Source: Stappia indica (GTDB lineage Bacteria > Pseudomonadota > Alphaproteobacteria > Rhizobiales > Stappiaceae). From it: a stretch of DNA of 64,000 nt. This document shows, in pieces, positions 8,896 through 17,773 of this stretch. The position numbers were made by a program, and so were the translations under genes. The stretch covers positions 4,865,001 through 4,929,000 of the forward strand of contig NZ_CP046908.1 in assembly GCF_009789575.1 (NCBI RefSeq), read 5' to 3'. Each line of letters starts with the position of its first letter. Position 1 is the first letter of the stretch. A model generated the notes under the pieces. It was not told the origin of the DNA, searched no databases, and worked only from the letters and a program-made list of their open reading frames with translations.

Positions 8896-10215
8896 ATGCG
8901 CATCGCAATGATTGGCACCGGCTATGTCGGCCTGGTTTCGGGTGTCTGCTTTTCCGAGTTCGGCTTCGATGTCTCCTGCGTCGACATCGACGCGGGCAAG
9001 ATCGAGCGGCTCAATGCGGGCGAGGTGCCCATTTACGAGCCCGGCCTCGACGGGCTGATCGAGCGGAACCTCTCCGCCGGGCGCCTGTCCTTCACCACCG
9101 ATTTCGACACGGCGGTGGCCAAGGCCGACGTGGTCTTCGTCGCGGTCGGTACGCCCTCGCGCCGCGGCGACGGCGAGGCGGACCTCACCTATGTCTATGC
9201 CGCCGCGCGCCAGATCGCCAAGGCGATGCGGCCGGGCACGGTCGTCGTCATCAAGTCGACCGTCGTCGTCGGCACCTGCCGCAAGGTCGCCGAGATCATC
9301 CGCGAGGAGCGGCCGGGCGTCGACTTCTCCGTCGCCTCCAACCCGGAATTCCTGCGCGAAGGCTCGGCCATCGAGGACTTCATGCGGCCCGACCGGGTGG
9401 TGGTCGGCGCCGAGGACGAGCGCGCGGAAGGCGCGCTGCGCCGCCTTTACCGGCCGCTCTACCTGCGCGAGACGCCGATCCTCGTCACCACGCTGGAAAA
9501 TGCCGAGCTGACCAAATACGCCGCCAACGCCTTCCTGGCGGTGAAGATCACCTTCATCAACGAGATCGCCAACCTGTGCGAGAAGGTCGGCGGCGACGTG
9601 CAGAAGGTGGCGAGCGGCATCGGCCTCGACAACCGCATCGGCTCCAAGTTCCTGCATGCCGGCCCCGGCTTCGGCGGCTCGTGCTTTCCCAAGGACACGA
9701 CCGCTCTGGCCGCCACCGGCCTGAAGCACGGCGCGCCGCAGCGGCTGGTCGAGGCGACCATCGCCGTCAACGAGGAGCGCAAGCGGCAGATGGCGGAGCG
9801 GGTGCTGGCAGCGCTCGGGCCGCAGACCGCCGGCAAGCGCGTCGGCATTCTCGGCATCGCCTTCAAGCCGAACACCGACGACGTGCGCGACGCCCCCTCG
9901 CTGGTGATCGTGCCGGCGCTGCAGGCCGCCGGCGTCACCGTCGTCGCTCACGATCCGGAGGCGCGCGGCCAGGCCGAGCCGCTGCTGCCGGGCCTGGAAT
10001 GGCGGGCGAACCCCTATGACGTTGCCGACGACGTCGATGCCCTCGCGGTGATCACCGAGTGGAACACCTATCGCGGCCTCGACCTTGCCGAGATCGCCCG
10101 GCGCATGCGCGGACGCGCGGTGGTCGACATGCGCAACATCTGGCAGGGCTCGGACGTCGCCGCCGCCGGCCTCGACTATCAGGGCATCGGCAAGGCGCCG
10201 CTTACGGTGGGCTGA
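8896..10215 (+). CDS. ugd: UDP-glucose 6-dehydrogenase
   Basis: This 439-residue enzyme oxidises UDP-glucose to UDP-glucuronate in two NAD-dependent steps, supplying acidic sugar for capsule. The N-terminal NAD site GTGYVGLVSG is at res ~7-16. The motif GFGGSCFPKD holds the catalytic Cys (~263), and the C-terminal domain has the usual GIAFKPNTDDVRD. The frame is open further upstream, but ATG at 8896 follows CCAGGAG with good spacing and coincides with the start of the family fold. The length is typical. It is the first gene of a plus-strand run followed closely by cysQ. In rhizobia the capsule-linked copy is called rkpK. Confidence 0.95.
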   Translation: MRIAMIGTGYVGLVSGVCFSEFGFDVSCVDIDAGKIERLNAGEVPIYEPGLDGLIERNLSAGRLSFTTDFDTAVAKADVVFVAVGTPSRRGDGEADLTYVYAAARQIAKAMRPGTVVVIKSTVVVGTCRKVAEIIREERPGVDFSVASNPEFLREGSAIEDFMRPDRVVVGAEDERAEGALRRLYRPLYLRETPILVTTLENAELTKYAANAFLAVKITFINEIANLCEKVGGDVQKVASGIGLDNRIGSKFLHAGPGFGGSCFPKDTTALAATGLKHGAPQRLVEATIAVNEERKRQMAERVLAALGPQTAGKRVGILGIAFKPNTDDVRDAPSLVIVPALQAAGVTVVAHDPEARGQAEPLLPGLEWRANPYDVADDVDALAVITEWNTYRGLDLAEIARRMRGRAVVDMRNIWQGSDVAAAGLDYQGIGKAPLTVG

Positions 10216-10266
10216 CGCCGGCCCGCCCCATCCCCTTCACGCGCAACACACGACCGGAGACAGGCG

Positions 10267-11118
10267 ATGCGGATGACGGACGACATGCAGGCGCTCAGAG
10301 CGCTCTGCCTCGAGGCGGGCGCGGTGCTGCTCGGCTATTTCCACGGCGGCGTCGCGGTGGAGAGCAAGGCCGACGACAGCCCGGTGACCGAGGCCGACCG
10401 CCGCGCCGAGGCGATCATCCTTGCAGGGCTCGCCAAGGCCTTTCCGGGTGTGCCGGTGGTCGCCGAGGAGGAAGTCTCAGCCGGCCGGCTGCCCGAGACC
10501 GTCGGCGAGCGGTTCTTCCTGGTCGATCCGCTGGACGGCACGCGCGAGTTCATCTCCGGGCGCGGCGACTTCACGGTGAACATCGCGCTGGTGGAAAAGG
10601 GCGTGCCCGTCATGGGCGCGGTCTACGCGCCGCATCGCGGGTCGCTCTATCTCGGGCGGCTCGGCGAGGGCGCGGTGGAGGAAACGGTCGCGGCGGACAG
10701 CGGCGGGGCCGGTGAGGTCGTGCCGCTCTGCGTGCGGGCCGAGCCGAAGGTGCCGCCGGTGGCGGTCGCCAGCCGCTCGCACCGGGACGCGGAGACCGAC
10801 GCGCTGCTCACCGCGATGGGCGTCAGCGACACGGTGAGCGTCGGCTCGTCGCTGAAGTTCTGCCTGGTGGCGCGCGGGGAGGCGGATCTTTACCCGCGCT
10901 TCGGGCGGACGATGGAGTGGGATACGGCCGCAGGCCATGGCGTGCTGCTGGCCGCCGGCGGCAGCGTCTGCCGCCTCGACGGTGCACCGTTCCTCTATGG
11001 CAAGCGCAACCAGCCGCACGATTCCGACTTCGCCAATCCGGGCTTCCTGGCCGCCGGCACGGCCGATCTCGTGCGCGCCGCCGCCGCGAAGGTGGGCGAG
11101 GCGTCCGCCACCGGCTGA
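10267..11118 (+). CDS. cysQ: 3'(2'),5'-bisphosphate nucleotidase
   Basis: This 283-residue inositol-monophosphatase-fold enzyme should hydrolyse 3'-phosphoadenosine 5'-phosphate (PAP), the by-product of PAPS-dependent sulfotransfer, to AMP and phosphate. The metal-binding motifs are present: the acidic EADRRAE, AEEE, the signature DPLDGT (res ~85-92) and WDTAAGHGVL near the C-terminus. ATG at 10267 is preceded by GGAG. Its position just before a cysD-cysNC pair makes sense, because PAP inhibits sulfotransferases. The C-terminal tail AAAAKVGEASATG is echoed in a short fragment beyond the IS element at 12603-12654, which points to a past rearrangement here. Confidence 0.92.
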   Translation: MRMTDDMQALRALCLEAGAVLLGYFHGGVAVESKADDSPVTEADRRAEAIILAGLAKAFPGVPVVAEEEVSAGRLPETVGERFFLVDPLDGTREFISGRGDFTVNIALVEKGVPVMGAVYAPHRGSLYLGRLGEGAVEETVAADSGGAGEVVPLCVRAEPKVPPVAVASRSHRDAETDALLTAMGVSDTVSVGSSLKFCLVARGEADLYPRFGRTMEWDTAAGHGVLLAAGGSVCRLDGAPFLYGKRNQPHDSDFANPGFLAAGTADLVRAAAAKVGEASATG

Positions 11119-11183
11119 CGCCGAAGGAACGCCGAGTGCGGGAGGGCTCGAGTATCCTCACCGCCGCTCCGGGAACCAATGGG

Positions 11184-11211
11184 CCCCGGCGCGCGCTTCG
11201 CTTGGCCGGGG
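11184..11211. repeat. Intergenic palindromic repeat (REP-like), copy 1
   Basis: The arms ccccggc and gccgggg enclose about 14 bases, followed by gtgacgg and preceded by ggaaccaatggg. It resembles the dispersed 'cccgg...ccggg' intergenic elements common in Hyphomicrobiales. The flank ccaatgg recurs in inverted form beside the copy at 12437. Confidence 0.55.
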
Positions 11212-11256
11212 TGACGGCAGAGAGGATGTGAGAGCGTTTCCTCCCCTCGGAGGTCA

Positions 11257-12228
11257 TCAACTCATATCGTTGAGGTGGTCTCTCATTCTTGCGTTGAGGA
11301 TGACGACGATCTTTCTCATGAGCGCGGTTAGGGCGACGATGGGCTTCTTTCCGTTTGCGATGAGCCTCTGGAAGACGGGTCGCAGCGGCCCTTTGCAGCG
11401 TGCGGCGCTGAGGGCGGCCATGAAGAGGATGGAACGGATCTGCGGGCGTCCGCCGCGGGTCTTGCGGTAGCCCTTCAAGGTTCCGCTGTCGTTGGGGTGT
11501 GGGGCAAGGCCCGCCAGGGATGCGGCCTGCTTTCCGGTCATGGTGCCGAGCTCGGGCATGGCGGCGGCCAGGGAGATGGCGGTCCTTGGCCCCACGCCCG
11601 GCAGCGAGCGGTAGAGGGCGATACGCCTTGCGAGCAGGGTGCATTGCGCGCAAAGGCCTGCGATGGCCGTGTCGATGGTCTCGATCTGGCGGTCGAGCGT
11701 TCTGACGAGGCTCCTGCAGGAGGCCGAGACCAGGGTGCATCCGGGCGACTTGGCGCGGTTGAGTTCGGCGCCGCGAATGGCCATGAGGTCGTGCCTGCGG
11801 GCGACGAGCGCGGCGAGTTGCGCCTGGGTGCGATCGGCCGGGCGGTGGAGCGGCAGGTGGCGCCATCGCTCCTGGCCATAGGCGGCCAGCAGTGCGGCAT
11901 CGATGGCATCGGTCTTGGCCAGTCGCCCGAAGGAACGGGCGAAGGCCCTGGCCTTGAGGGTGTCGGCGCGGTGGCAGGCGATGCCTGCGGCCGCGAGCTC
12001 TGCCAGCAGCAGGGCTTCGTGGCCGCCGGTCGGCTCGCAGACGATGAGCGTGCCGGAGGGCAGGCCGGCGACCAGCTTGCGGATCGCCCGGGCCGTGTTG
12101 GCCACGGTGCTGGCCCCGGTGCTGGCCACGGTGCGGGCGGTGTTGCCCGGCGCCGAACAGACGGCAAGGGTCAGCTTCGACACGTCGATGCCGACGACGT
12201 GGGACGGGGCATGTTCCAGAAAGGCCAT
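11257..12228 (-). CDS. IS110-family transposase
   Basis: This 323-residue DEDD recombinase appears complete. The N-terminal RuvC-like domain shows Asp in VVGIDVSK, Glu in VCEPTGG and two Asp in KTDAIDAALL. The C-terminal domain has the helix-hairpin-like LPGVGPRTA followed by PNDSGTLKGYRKTRGGRP, which carries the conserved Ser used for strand exchange in this family. The reading frame stays open upstream to 12420, but ATG at 12228 begins at the usual N-terminus (AFLEHAPSHVVGIDVSK). No frameshift or internal stop is seen, so the element could be active. In IS110 relatives the non-coding end upstream of the gene encodes the guide (bridge) RNA. Confidence 0.93.
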   Translation of the reverse strand: MAFLEHAPSHVVGIDVSKLTLAVCSAPGNTARTVASTGASTVANTARAIRKLVAGLPSGTLIVCEPTGGHEALLLAELAAAGIACHRADTLKARAFARSFGRLAKTDAIDAALLAAYGQERWRHLPLHRPADRTQAQLAALVARRHDLMAIRGAELNRAKSPGCTLVSASCRSLVRTLDRQIETIDTAIAGLCAQCTLLARRIALYRSLPGVGPRTAISLAAAMPELGTMTGKQAASLAGLAPHPNDSGTLKGYRKTRGGRPQIRSILFMAALSAARCKGPLRPVFQRLIANGKKPIVALTALMRKIVVILNARMRDHLNDMS

Positions 12229-12374
12229 GGCGGTGGTATCCTGATCGTGCTTCGGATTGTTCGCGGGCGTGGTGTCAGCCAGAGGCCCAATCAACTCTCC
12301 AAGCGGGAAAAGGAAGCGGCAGGGACCCTGATGACGACGGGCGAAAGCCCAATCCCGGTCCGGTCGCCTGCCAC

Positions 12375-12405
12375 TGGTCTCCCGGCGGTTCAGGCCGGGA
12401 GACCA
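12375..12405 (-). other. Strong hairpin in the IS110 non-coding end
   Basis: A perfect 12-bp stem (tggtctcccggc / gccgggagacca) with a 7-base loop lies about 150 bases upstream of the transposase start. IS110-family bridge RNAs are transcribed from this side and begin with stem-loops, so this may be part of that RNA. It could also be a stem at the element boundary. Confidence 0.4.
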
Positions 12406-12436
12406 CCCAAACTCTACCACCTCTTCAGACGAACAA

Positions 12437-12468
12437 TCCCGGCCGCAGGCGAAGCCGGAGAGCCGGGA
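12437..12468. repeat. Intergenic palindromic repeat (REP-like), copy 2
   Basis: The arms tcccggc and gccggga flank cgcaggcgaagccggaga and are followed by gccattggcaacc. Apart from small changes this is the inverse of the copy at 11184, so related repeats lie on both sides of the IS110 element. Confidence 0.55.
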
Positions 12469-12559
12469 GCCATTGGCAACCTCGGCAAGCGTGGAGGGGC
12501 GTCTCCCGTCCGGCAGTCCCGGCTGCGGCTGACATCAGCTCCAACCTCTCCTTGCGTCT

Positions 12560-12592
12560 TCCCGGACGAGGCCGAAGGCCGAAGATCCGGGA
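12560..12592. repeat. Intergenic palindromic repeat (REP-like), copy 3
   Basis: The arms tcccgga and tccggga enclose cgaggccgaaggccgaaga. This matches the form of dispersed intergenic palindromes in related alphaproteobacteria. It ends about 10 bases before the cysQ-tail fragment. Confidence 0.6.
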
Positions 12593-12602
12593 CCGGGGAG
12601 AC

Positions 12603-12654
12603 GTGCGCGGCGGCCGCGAAGGTGGCCGAGGCGTCCGCAAAAACGGACGGATGA
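12603..12654 (+). pseudogene. Fragment resembling the 3' end of cysQ
   Basis: The frame ending in TGA at 12652-12654 translates as AAAAKVAEASAKTDG. The last residues of the intact cysQ are AAAAKVGEASATG, and the nucleotide match runs for about 35 bases with few differences. Sequence before and after does not match. It looks like the remnant of a duplicated or rearranged cysQ end left beside cysD, on the far side of the IS110 element and repeats. It is too short to encode anything. Chance similarity of a GC-rich tail is the alternative. Confidence 0.5.
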
Positions 12655-12824
12655 CAGAGATTTTTCAAGGATGGCCGTTTGTCGGCAATCCTGTTTCTCG
12701 CGCTTGTGCGCGCGGCTGCGTAAGTCGTGGACGATAGCTGCCGGGAACAGCGGGCGGAACGGGAACGCAAGGGCGCTCCCGCCGTCACGACGCATCTCCC
12801 GGCCTCGTGCACGAGGAGACATCC

Positions 12825-13730
12825 GTGTCCAACCGGGGAAGCCATCTGCGCCGTCTCGAGGCGCAATCCATCGAGATCATCCGAGAGGTCGTCGCCGAGA
12901 TGTCGCGACCGGTGATGCTCTACTCGATCGGCAAGGATTCGAGCGTCATGCTGCATCTGGCGCGCAAGGCGTTCTACCCTGCGCCGCCGCCGTTCCCGCT
13001 GCTCCATATCGACACGACCTGGAAGTTCCGCGAGATGATCGCCTTCCGCGACCGGATGGCGGCGGAAGCGGGCATGGAACTGCTGACCCATAGCAACCGG
13101 CAGGGGCTGGCCGACGGCATCAATCCGTTCGACCACGGCTCGTCCTACTACACCCAGGTGATGAAGACCGACGCGCTGAAGCAGGCGCTGTCGCATTACG
13201 GCTTCGACGCGGCCTTCGGCGGGGCGCGGCGCGACGAGGAGAAGTCGCGCTCCAAGGAGCGGGTGTTCTCCTTCCGCACCGCCTCGCATGGCTGGGACCC
13301 GAAGAACCAGCGCCCGGAGCTGTGGTCGATCTTCAACACGCGGGTGCGCCCGGGAGAATCGCTGCGCGTCTTCCCGCTGTCGAACTGGACCGAGCTCGAC
13401 ATCTGGCAATACATCCGCTCCGAAAACATCCCCATCGTGCCGCTTTACTACGCGGCCGAGCGCCCGGTGGTGGAGCGCGACGGCATGCTGGTGATGGTCG
13501 ACGACGAGCGCCTGCCGCTGCGCCCCGGCGAGGTGCCGCAGATGCGAAAGGTGCGGTTCCGCACGCTCGGCTGCTACCCGCTGACGGCGGCGATCGAGTC
13601 GCCCGCCACCACCCTCGACGAGATCGTCACCGAGATGCTGATCGCCCGCACGTCGGAGCGGTCCGGCCGGCTGATCGACCACGACGAGGCGGCGTCGATG
13701 GAAAAGAAGAAGCGCGAAGGCTATTTCTGA
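12825..13730 (+). CDS. cysD: Sulfate adenylyltransferase subunit 2 (first copy)
   Basis: This 301-residue ATP pyrophosphatase-family subunit makes APS from ATP and sulfate with CysN. The PP-loop SIGKDSS is at res ~35, followed by [22 protein letters not shown] and the C-terminal [11 protein letters not shown] at 12825 was preferred over the in-frame GTG at 12807 because GAGGAG sits 6-7 bases before it and the protein then matches the second CysD in length. The cysNC partner follows after 10 bases. A second, clearly different cysD is at 33142. Being inside a polysaccharide region rather than beside cysteine genes suggests it feeds PAPS to sulfotransferases. Confidence 0.95.
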   Translation: MSNRGSHLRRLEAQSIEIIREVVAEMSRPVMLYSIGKDSSVMLHLARKAFYPAPPPFPLLHIDTTWKFREMIAFRDRMAAEAGMELLTHSNRQGLADGINPFDHGSSYYTQVMKTDALKQALSHYGFDAAFGGARRDEEKSRSKERVFSFRTASHGWDPKNQRPELWSIFNTRVRPGESLRVFPLSNWTELDIWQYIRSENIPIVPLYYAAERPVVERDGMLVMVDDERLPLRPGEVPQMRKVRFRTLGCYPLTAAIESPATTLDEIVTEMLIARTSERSGRLIDHDEAASMEKKKREGYF

Positions 13731-13740
13731 GGATTGAACG

Positions 13741-15627
13741 ATGAACCAGGCATTGCCTTCCCTCGCCGTCGAGGCGGCCGATTATCTCGGCGATCATGAA
13801 CGCAAAGGGCTGCTGCGCTTTCTCACCTGCGGCAGCGTCGACGACGGCAAGTCGACACTGATCGGCCGGCTGCTGCACGACACCAAGCGGGTGTTCGAGG
13901 ACCAGGTGGCGGCCCTGCAGAAGGATTCGCGCAAATACGGCACGCAGGGCGAGGAACTCGATTTCGCGCTGCTGGTCGACGGGCTGGAGGCCGAGCGCGA
14001 GCAGGGCATCACCATCGATGTCGCCTATCGCTTCTTCGCAACCGAAGCGCGCAAGTTCATCGTCGCCGACACGCCGGGCCACGAGCAGTACACCCGCAAC
14101 ATGGCGACCGGCGCCTCCAACTCGGATCTCGCGATCATCCTGATCGATGCCCGCAAGGGCGTGCTGCAGCAGACCCGCCGGCACTCCTTCATCGTCTCGC
14201 TGCTGGGCATCCGCCACGTGGTGGTGGCCGTCAACAAGATGGACCTGGTCGGCTACGACCGGGAGGTGCTGGAGCGCATCCGCGCGGACTACGCGGCGTT
14301 CGCGCAAGGCTTCGGCTTCGAGACGCTGGAAGTGATCCCCATGTCGGCGCTGACGGGGGAGAATGTCAGCCGCCGCAGCGAGGCGATGGACTGGCACGAC
14401 GGTCCGACGCTGCTGGAACATCTGGAAGCGGTGGATGTCGCCGGCGAGGATCGGCTCGGCCCGTTCCGCATGCCGGTGCAGTGGGTGAACCGCCCGAACC
14501 TCGACTTCCGCGGCTATGCCGGCACCGTGGTCAGCGGCGCGATCCGCCCCGGCGACAAGGTGGCGGTGGCCGCGTCCGGGCGCGTTGCCACGGTGGCGCG
14601 CATTGCCACCATGGGCGGCGACCTGGACGAGGCGGTGGCGGGCGACGCGGTGACCATCACGCTTCAGGAAGAGGTCGACATCTCGCGCGGCGACGTGCTG
14701 AGCACGCCGGAAAGCCGGCCGGAAGTGTCCGACCGGCTGAGCGCCCATGTGATCTGGATGGGCGACCAGGGGCTGCGCACCGACCGCAACTACGTGATCA
14801 AGGCCGGCAAGCGCAGCACCACCGGCGTGGTGGCGCGCATCGAGCACGGCATCGACGTCAACTCGCTGAAGCACCTGCCGGCGAGCACGCTGGCGCTCAA
14901 CGAGATCGGCTTTTGCGAGATCCACCTGAGCGCGCCCATCGCCTTCGACCCCTACGAGGTCAACCGCGAGATGGGCTCCTTCGTGCTGATCGACCCGCTG
15001 ACCAACCAGACGGTCGGAGCGGGCCTGATCTGGGCGAGCCTGAGGAAGGCGGACAACATCCACCGCCAGGCCTTCGACATCGACCGGGCAGCACGCGCCA
15101 GGCTGACCGGGCAGACGCCGCGGGTGCTGTGGTTCACCGGCCTGTCGGGCGCCGGCAAGTCGACCATCGCCAACCTGGTGGAGCAGCGGCTGCACGCGCA
15201 AGGACGGCTGACCTTCCTGCTGGACGGCGACAATGTGCGTCACGGGCTCAACCGCGACCTCGGCTTCTCGGAGGCCGACCGGGTGGAGAACATCCGGCGG
15301 GTGGGCGAGGTGGCGCGCCTGTTCACCGAAGCCGGCGTGATCACGCTGGTCTCGTTCATCTCGCCGTTCCGCTCGGACCGGCAGATGGCACGCGATCTGT
15401 TCGCGCCGGGCGAGTTCGTCGAGATCCACGTCCATGCGCCGCTGGAAGTGGCCGAGACGCGCGATCCCAAGGGCCTGTACCGCAAGGCGCGGGCCGGCGA
15501 GATCAGCAATTTCACCGGCATCGACAGCCCCTACGAGGCGCCGGAAGGGGCCGAGCTGGTGCTCGACACGGTGTCGCGCCCGGCCGAGGACCTGGCCGAC
15601 GAGGTGATCCGCTATCTCGGCCTGTAG
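13741..15627 (+). CDS. cysN/cysC: Bifunctional sulfate adenylyltransferase subunit 1 / adenylylsulfate kinase (first copy)
   Basis: This 628-residue fusion has a CysN GTPase part with GSVDDGKST (res ~31-39), [11 protein letters not shown] and NKMDL, then elongation-factor-like beta barrels. The C-terminal APS kinase part has GLSGAGKST at ~465 and [10 protein letters not shown] after it. With CysD it converts sulfate to APS, and the kinase half then makes PAPS, the donor for sulfotransferases. NodQ and CysNC of rhizobia have the same fusion. A strong terminator follows at 15649, so cysD-cysNC forms a short transcription unit ending here. The paralogue at 34053 has the same architecture. Confidence 0.95.
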   Translation: MNQALPSLAVEAADYLGDHERKGLLRFLTCGSVDDGKSTLIGRLLHDTKRVFEDQVAALQKDSRKYGTQGEELDFALLVDGLEAEREQGITIDVAYRFFATEARKFIVADTPGHEQYTRNMATGASNSDLAIILIDARKGVLQQTRRHSFIVSLLGIRHVVVAVNKMDLVGYDREVLERIRADYAAFAQGFGFETLEVIPMSALTGENVSRRSEAMDWHDGPTLLEHLEAVDVAGEDRLGPFRMPVQWVNRPNLDFRGYAGTVVSGAIRPGDKVAVAASGRVATVARIATMGGDLDEAVAGDAVTITLQEEVDISRGDVLSTPESRPEVSDRLSAHVIWMGDQGLRTDRNYVIKAGKRSTTGVVARIEHGIDVNSLKHLPASTLALNEIGFCEIHLSAPIAFDPYEVNREMGSFVLIDPLTNQTVGAGLIWASLRKADNIHRQAFDIDRAARARLTGQTPRVLWFTGLSGAGKSTIANLVEQRLHAQGRLTFLLDGDNVRHGLNRDLGFSEADRVENIRRVGEVARLFTEAGVITLVSFISPFRSDRQMARDLFAPGEFVEIHVHAPLEVAETRDPKGLYRKARAGEISNFTGIDSPYEAPEGAELVLDTVSRPAEDLADEVIRYLGL

Positions 15628-15648
15628 GGTCTGAGGCGAAATGCTGAA

Positions 15649-15692
15649 AAAACCGGCCGGAAGACACGCTTCCGGCCGGTTTTGCCGTCTTT
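15649..15692 (+). terminator. Rho-independent terminator after cysNC (first copy)
   Basis: A perfect 15-bp stem (aaaaccggccggaag / cttccggccggtttt) with a 5-base loop is followed by T-rich sequence. It starts about 20 bases after the cysNC stop. The A-tract on the other side could let it also work in reverse. Confidence 0.9.
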
Positions 15693-15801
15693 TTAGGCGG
15701 CCTTGCACGCGAATTGAGCGCGACCCAAAATTGCTTGATGCATGGGCAATTGCGGGGCAGTCTTTCTGGTGACCCTTCATAAAAACACCAGTGGGGACCA
15801 C

Positions 15802-16812
15802 ATGCGCAGACTGTTTGGCATTGCCTTCGCGCTGACGCTGGCCGCTCCGGCCGCGATGGCGCAGACCGAGATCAAGTTCACCCTCGACTGGAAGTTCGAG
15901 GCTCCGGCCGCGCCCTTCTTCATCGCCCAGGACAAGGGCTATTTCGAGGAGGAGGGCCTCTCCGTCACCATCGACACGGGCGCGGGCTCGCGCGAATCGA
16001 TCCCGCGCGTGGCCACCGGCGCCTACCAGATGGGGTTCGGCGACATCAACGCGCTGATCAAGCTGCTGGACGAGCAGCCGGACCTGAAGGTCAAGGCCGT
16101 GATGATGGCCTATGAGCGCCCGCCCTTCGCGGTGATCGGCCGCAAGAGCCTCGGCGTCACCGAGGATCCCAAGTCCCTGGAAGGCAAGAAGCTGGGCGCC
16201 CCGCCGCCGGATGCCGCCTTCGGCCAGTGGCCGGCCTTCGTCGACGTCGCCGGACTCGATACCTCCGGCATGACCATCGAGAATGTCGGCTTCCCGGTGC
16301 GCGAGCCGATGCTGGCCCAGGGCCAGGTCGACGCGATCTTCGGCTTCTCCTTCTCCTCGGTGATCAACCTGAAGTCGCAAGGGGTGCCGGTGGACGACAT
16401 CGCCACCATCCTGATGGCGGAAAACGGCCTCGACCTCTACGGCAACGTGGTGATGGTCAACACCGACTTCGCCGAGAGCAATCCGGAAGCGGTGAAGGGC
16501 TTCGTCAAGGCGCTGGTGCGCGGCTTCCTCGACACGATTGCCGATCCGGAAGCCTCCGTGCCTTACGTGCTGAAGCGCAACGAGGTGCTGGACGAGGCGA
16601 CCGAGACCGACCGCATCCTGATGGCCGTCGACGGCTCCATCGCCACCCCGGCGGTGAAGGCCAACGGCTTCGGCGGTGTCGACATGGCCAAGCTCGCCAA
16701 GTCGATGGAATACCTCAAGACCTCCATGGGCGTGAGCGACACGCCGCCGGCGCCGGAGCGGGTGTTCGACGCCTCCTACCTGCCGCCGCTCGAGGAGCGC
16801 ATGATCAAGTAA
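15802..16812 (+). CDS. ABC transporter substrate-binding protein (NMT1/SsuA-like)
   Basis: This 336-residue periplasmic protein starts with a clear signal peptide: Arg-Arg, a hydrophobic core, and a likely cut after AMA at about res 20. The mature part begins with TEIKFTLDWKFEAPAAPFF, typical of the NMT1/THI5 and nitrate-taurine-sulfonate binding family, then YFEEEGL and GSRESIPRVATGAYQMGFGD. ATG at 15802 is preceded by GGGGAC. The usual in-frame alternative at 15742 would add an untypical leader. Together with the next two genes it forms a complete NitT/TauT importer. Its substrate cannot be read from sequence: sulfonates would suit the sulfur context, but pyrimidine precursors or other small molecules are as likely. 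Confidence 0.88.
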   Translation: MRRLFGIAFALTLAAPAAMAQTEIKFTLDWKFEAPAAPFFIAQDKGYFEEEGLSVTIDTGAGSRESIPRVATGAYQMGFGDINALIKLLDEQPDLKVKAVMMAYERPPFAVIGRKSLGVTEDPKSLEGKKLGAPPPDAAFGQWPAFVDVAGLDTSGMTIENVGFPVREPMLAQGQVDAIFGFSFSSVINLKSQGVPVDDIATILMAENGLDLYGNVVMVNTDFAESNPEAVKGFVKALVRGFLDTIADPEASVPYVLKRNEVLDEATETDRILMAVDGSIATPAVKANGFGGVDMAKLAKSMEYLKTSMGVSDTPPAPERVFDASYLPPLEERMIK

Positions 16813-16984
16813 GGCCTGCGCCCGCGCATCCCTTGTCTGCCCTCCGCGGCGGGGCAGGGGAGGCGCGGGCGTCGGGTCCTCAGGCTTGTCGGCGCCAGCC
16901 AGAACGGGCGCCCCGCGCCGGGCGCACTCGCCCGTCCCAAGGCCCCGCAAAGGGCCGCATCATCCTTTGGAGTTTCGCCCAGCC

Positions 16985-17773
16985 GTGACAGGTTTCGTCG
17001 ATCTCAACAACATCCGCCTTGCCTATGACGGCGGCGACGGCACGCTTGCCCTCGACGACCTGACCATGGCCGTGAAGAAGGGCGAGTTCGCCGCCGTGGT
17101 CGGCCCGTCGGGCTGCGGCAAGTCCACCTTGATGAAGCTCGCCACCGGGCTGATCCGACCGCAGGCCGGCACCGTCGAGGTGGCCGGCAAGGAAGTGGAC
17201 GGACCCGTCTCCGTCGTCGGCATGGCCTTCCAGAACCCCTCCATGCTGCCCTGGCGCACGACGCTGAAGAACGTCATGCTGCCGCTGGAGATCGTCCAGC
17301 CGCATCGGCGCCGGCTGAAGAGCGAATACGAGAGCTACGTCGCCCGCGCCGAAAGCCTGCTGGAGGTGGTCGGCCTCAAGGGCTTCGGCGACAAGTTCCC
17401 CTGGCAGCTGTCGGGCGGCATGCAGCAGCGCGCAAACCTGTGCCGCGCGCTGATCCACGATCCGGCGCTGTTGATGCTGGACGAGCCGTTCGGCGCGCTC
17501 GACGCCTTTACCCGCGAGGAACTGTGGCAGGTGATGCGCGACCTGCATGCGGAAAAGGGCTTCACCGTCATTCTGGTGACCCACGACCTGCGCGAGGCGG
17601 TGTTCCTGGCCGACCGCGTCTTCGTGATGAGCGCGCGCCCCGGCCGCATCATCGTCGAGCGGGAAGTGGACTTCCCGCGCCCCCGGCCCATCGACCTGAC
17701 CTATGACGGGGGCTTCAACGACATCGTCCACGAATTGCGCGGACACATTGCCGAGGCGAGGGCCGCCGCATGA
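16985..17773 (+). CDS. ABC transporter ATP-binding protein (NitT/TauT family)
   Basis: This 262-residue ATPase shows Walker A GPSGCGKST (res ~38-46), Q-loop AFQNPSML, signature LSGGMQQR, Walker B LMLDEPFGALD and the switch His in VTHDLREA. GTG at 16985 was chosen because the conserved fold starts right after it; upstream in-frame codons give a Pro/Arg-rich leader unlike the family. It powers the importer with the binding protein at 15802 and the permease, whose start codon overlaps its stop. Confidence 0.92.
   Translation: MTGFVDLNNIRLAYDGGDGTLALDDLTMAVKKGEFAAVVGPSGCGKSTLMKLATGLIRPQAGTVEVAGKEVDGPVSVVGMAFQNPSMLPWRTTLKNVMLPLEIVQPHRRRLKSEYESYVARAESLLEVVGLKGFGDKFPWQLSGGMQQRANLCRALIHDPALLMLDEPFGALDAFTREELWQVMRDLHAEKGFTVILVTHDLREAVFLADRVFVMSARPGRIIVEREVDFPRPRPIDLTYDGGFNDIVHELRGHIAEARAAA

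Larger units (their letters stand above)
11230..12420 (-). mobile_element. IS110-family insertion sequence (ends approximate)
   Basis: The element comprises a complete DEDD transposase gene (11257-12228) and about 190 bases of non-coding DNA upstream of it. IS110-family elements have no clear terminal inverted repeats, so the exact ends cannot be read from one copy. The right end should lie shortly after the transposase stop. The left end probably lies near the hairpin at 12375-12405. The element separates cysQ from cysD and is flanked on both sides by palindromic intergenic repeats, a known type of target for this family. Confidence 0.75.

Noticed and set aside
15727-15755. Inverted repeat aattgc...gcaatt ahead of the transporter operon
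   Set aside because: The arms are only six bases and AT-rich; it is too weak to call as an operator.
13627-16950. 1107-codon open frame on the minus strand
   Set aside because: It covers cysNC and the substrate-binding protein, which have clear motifs on the plus strand.
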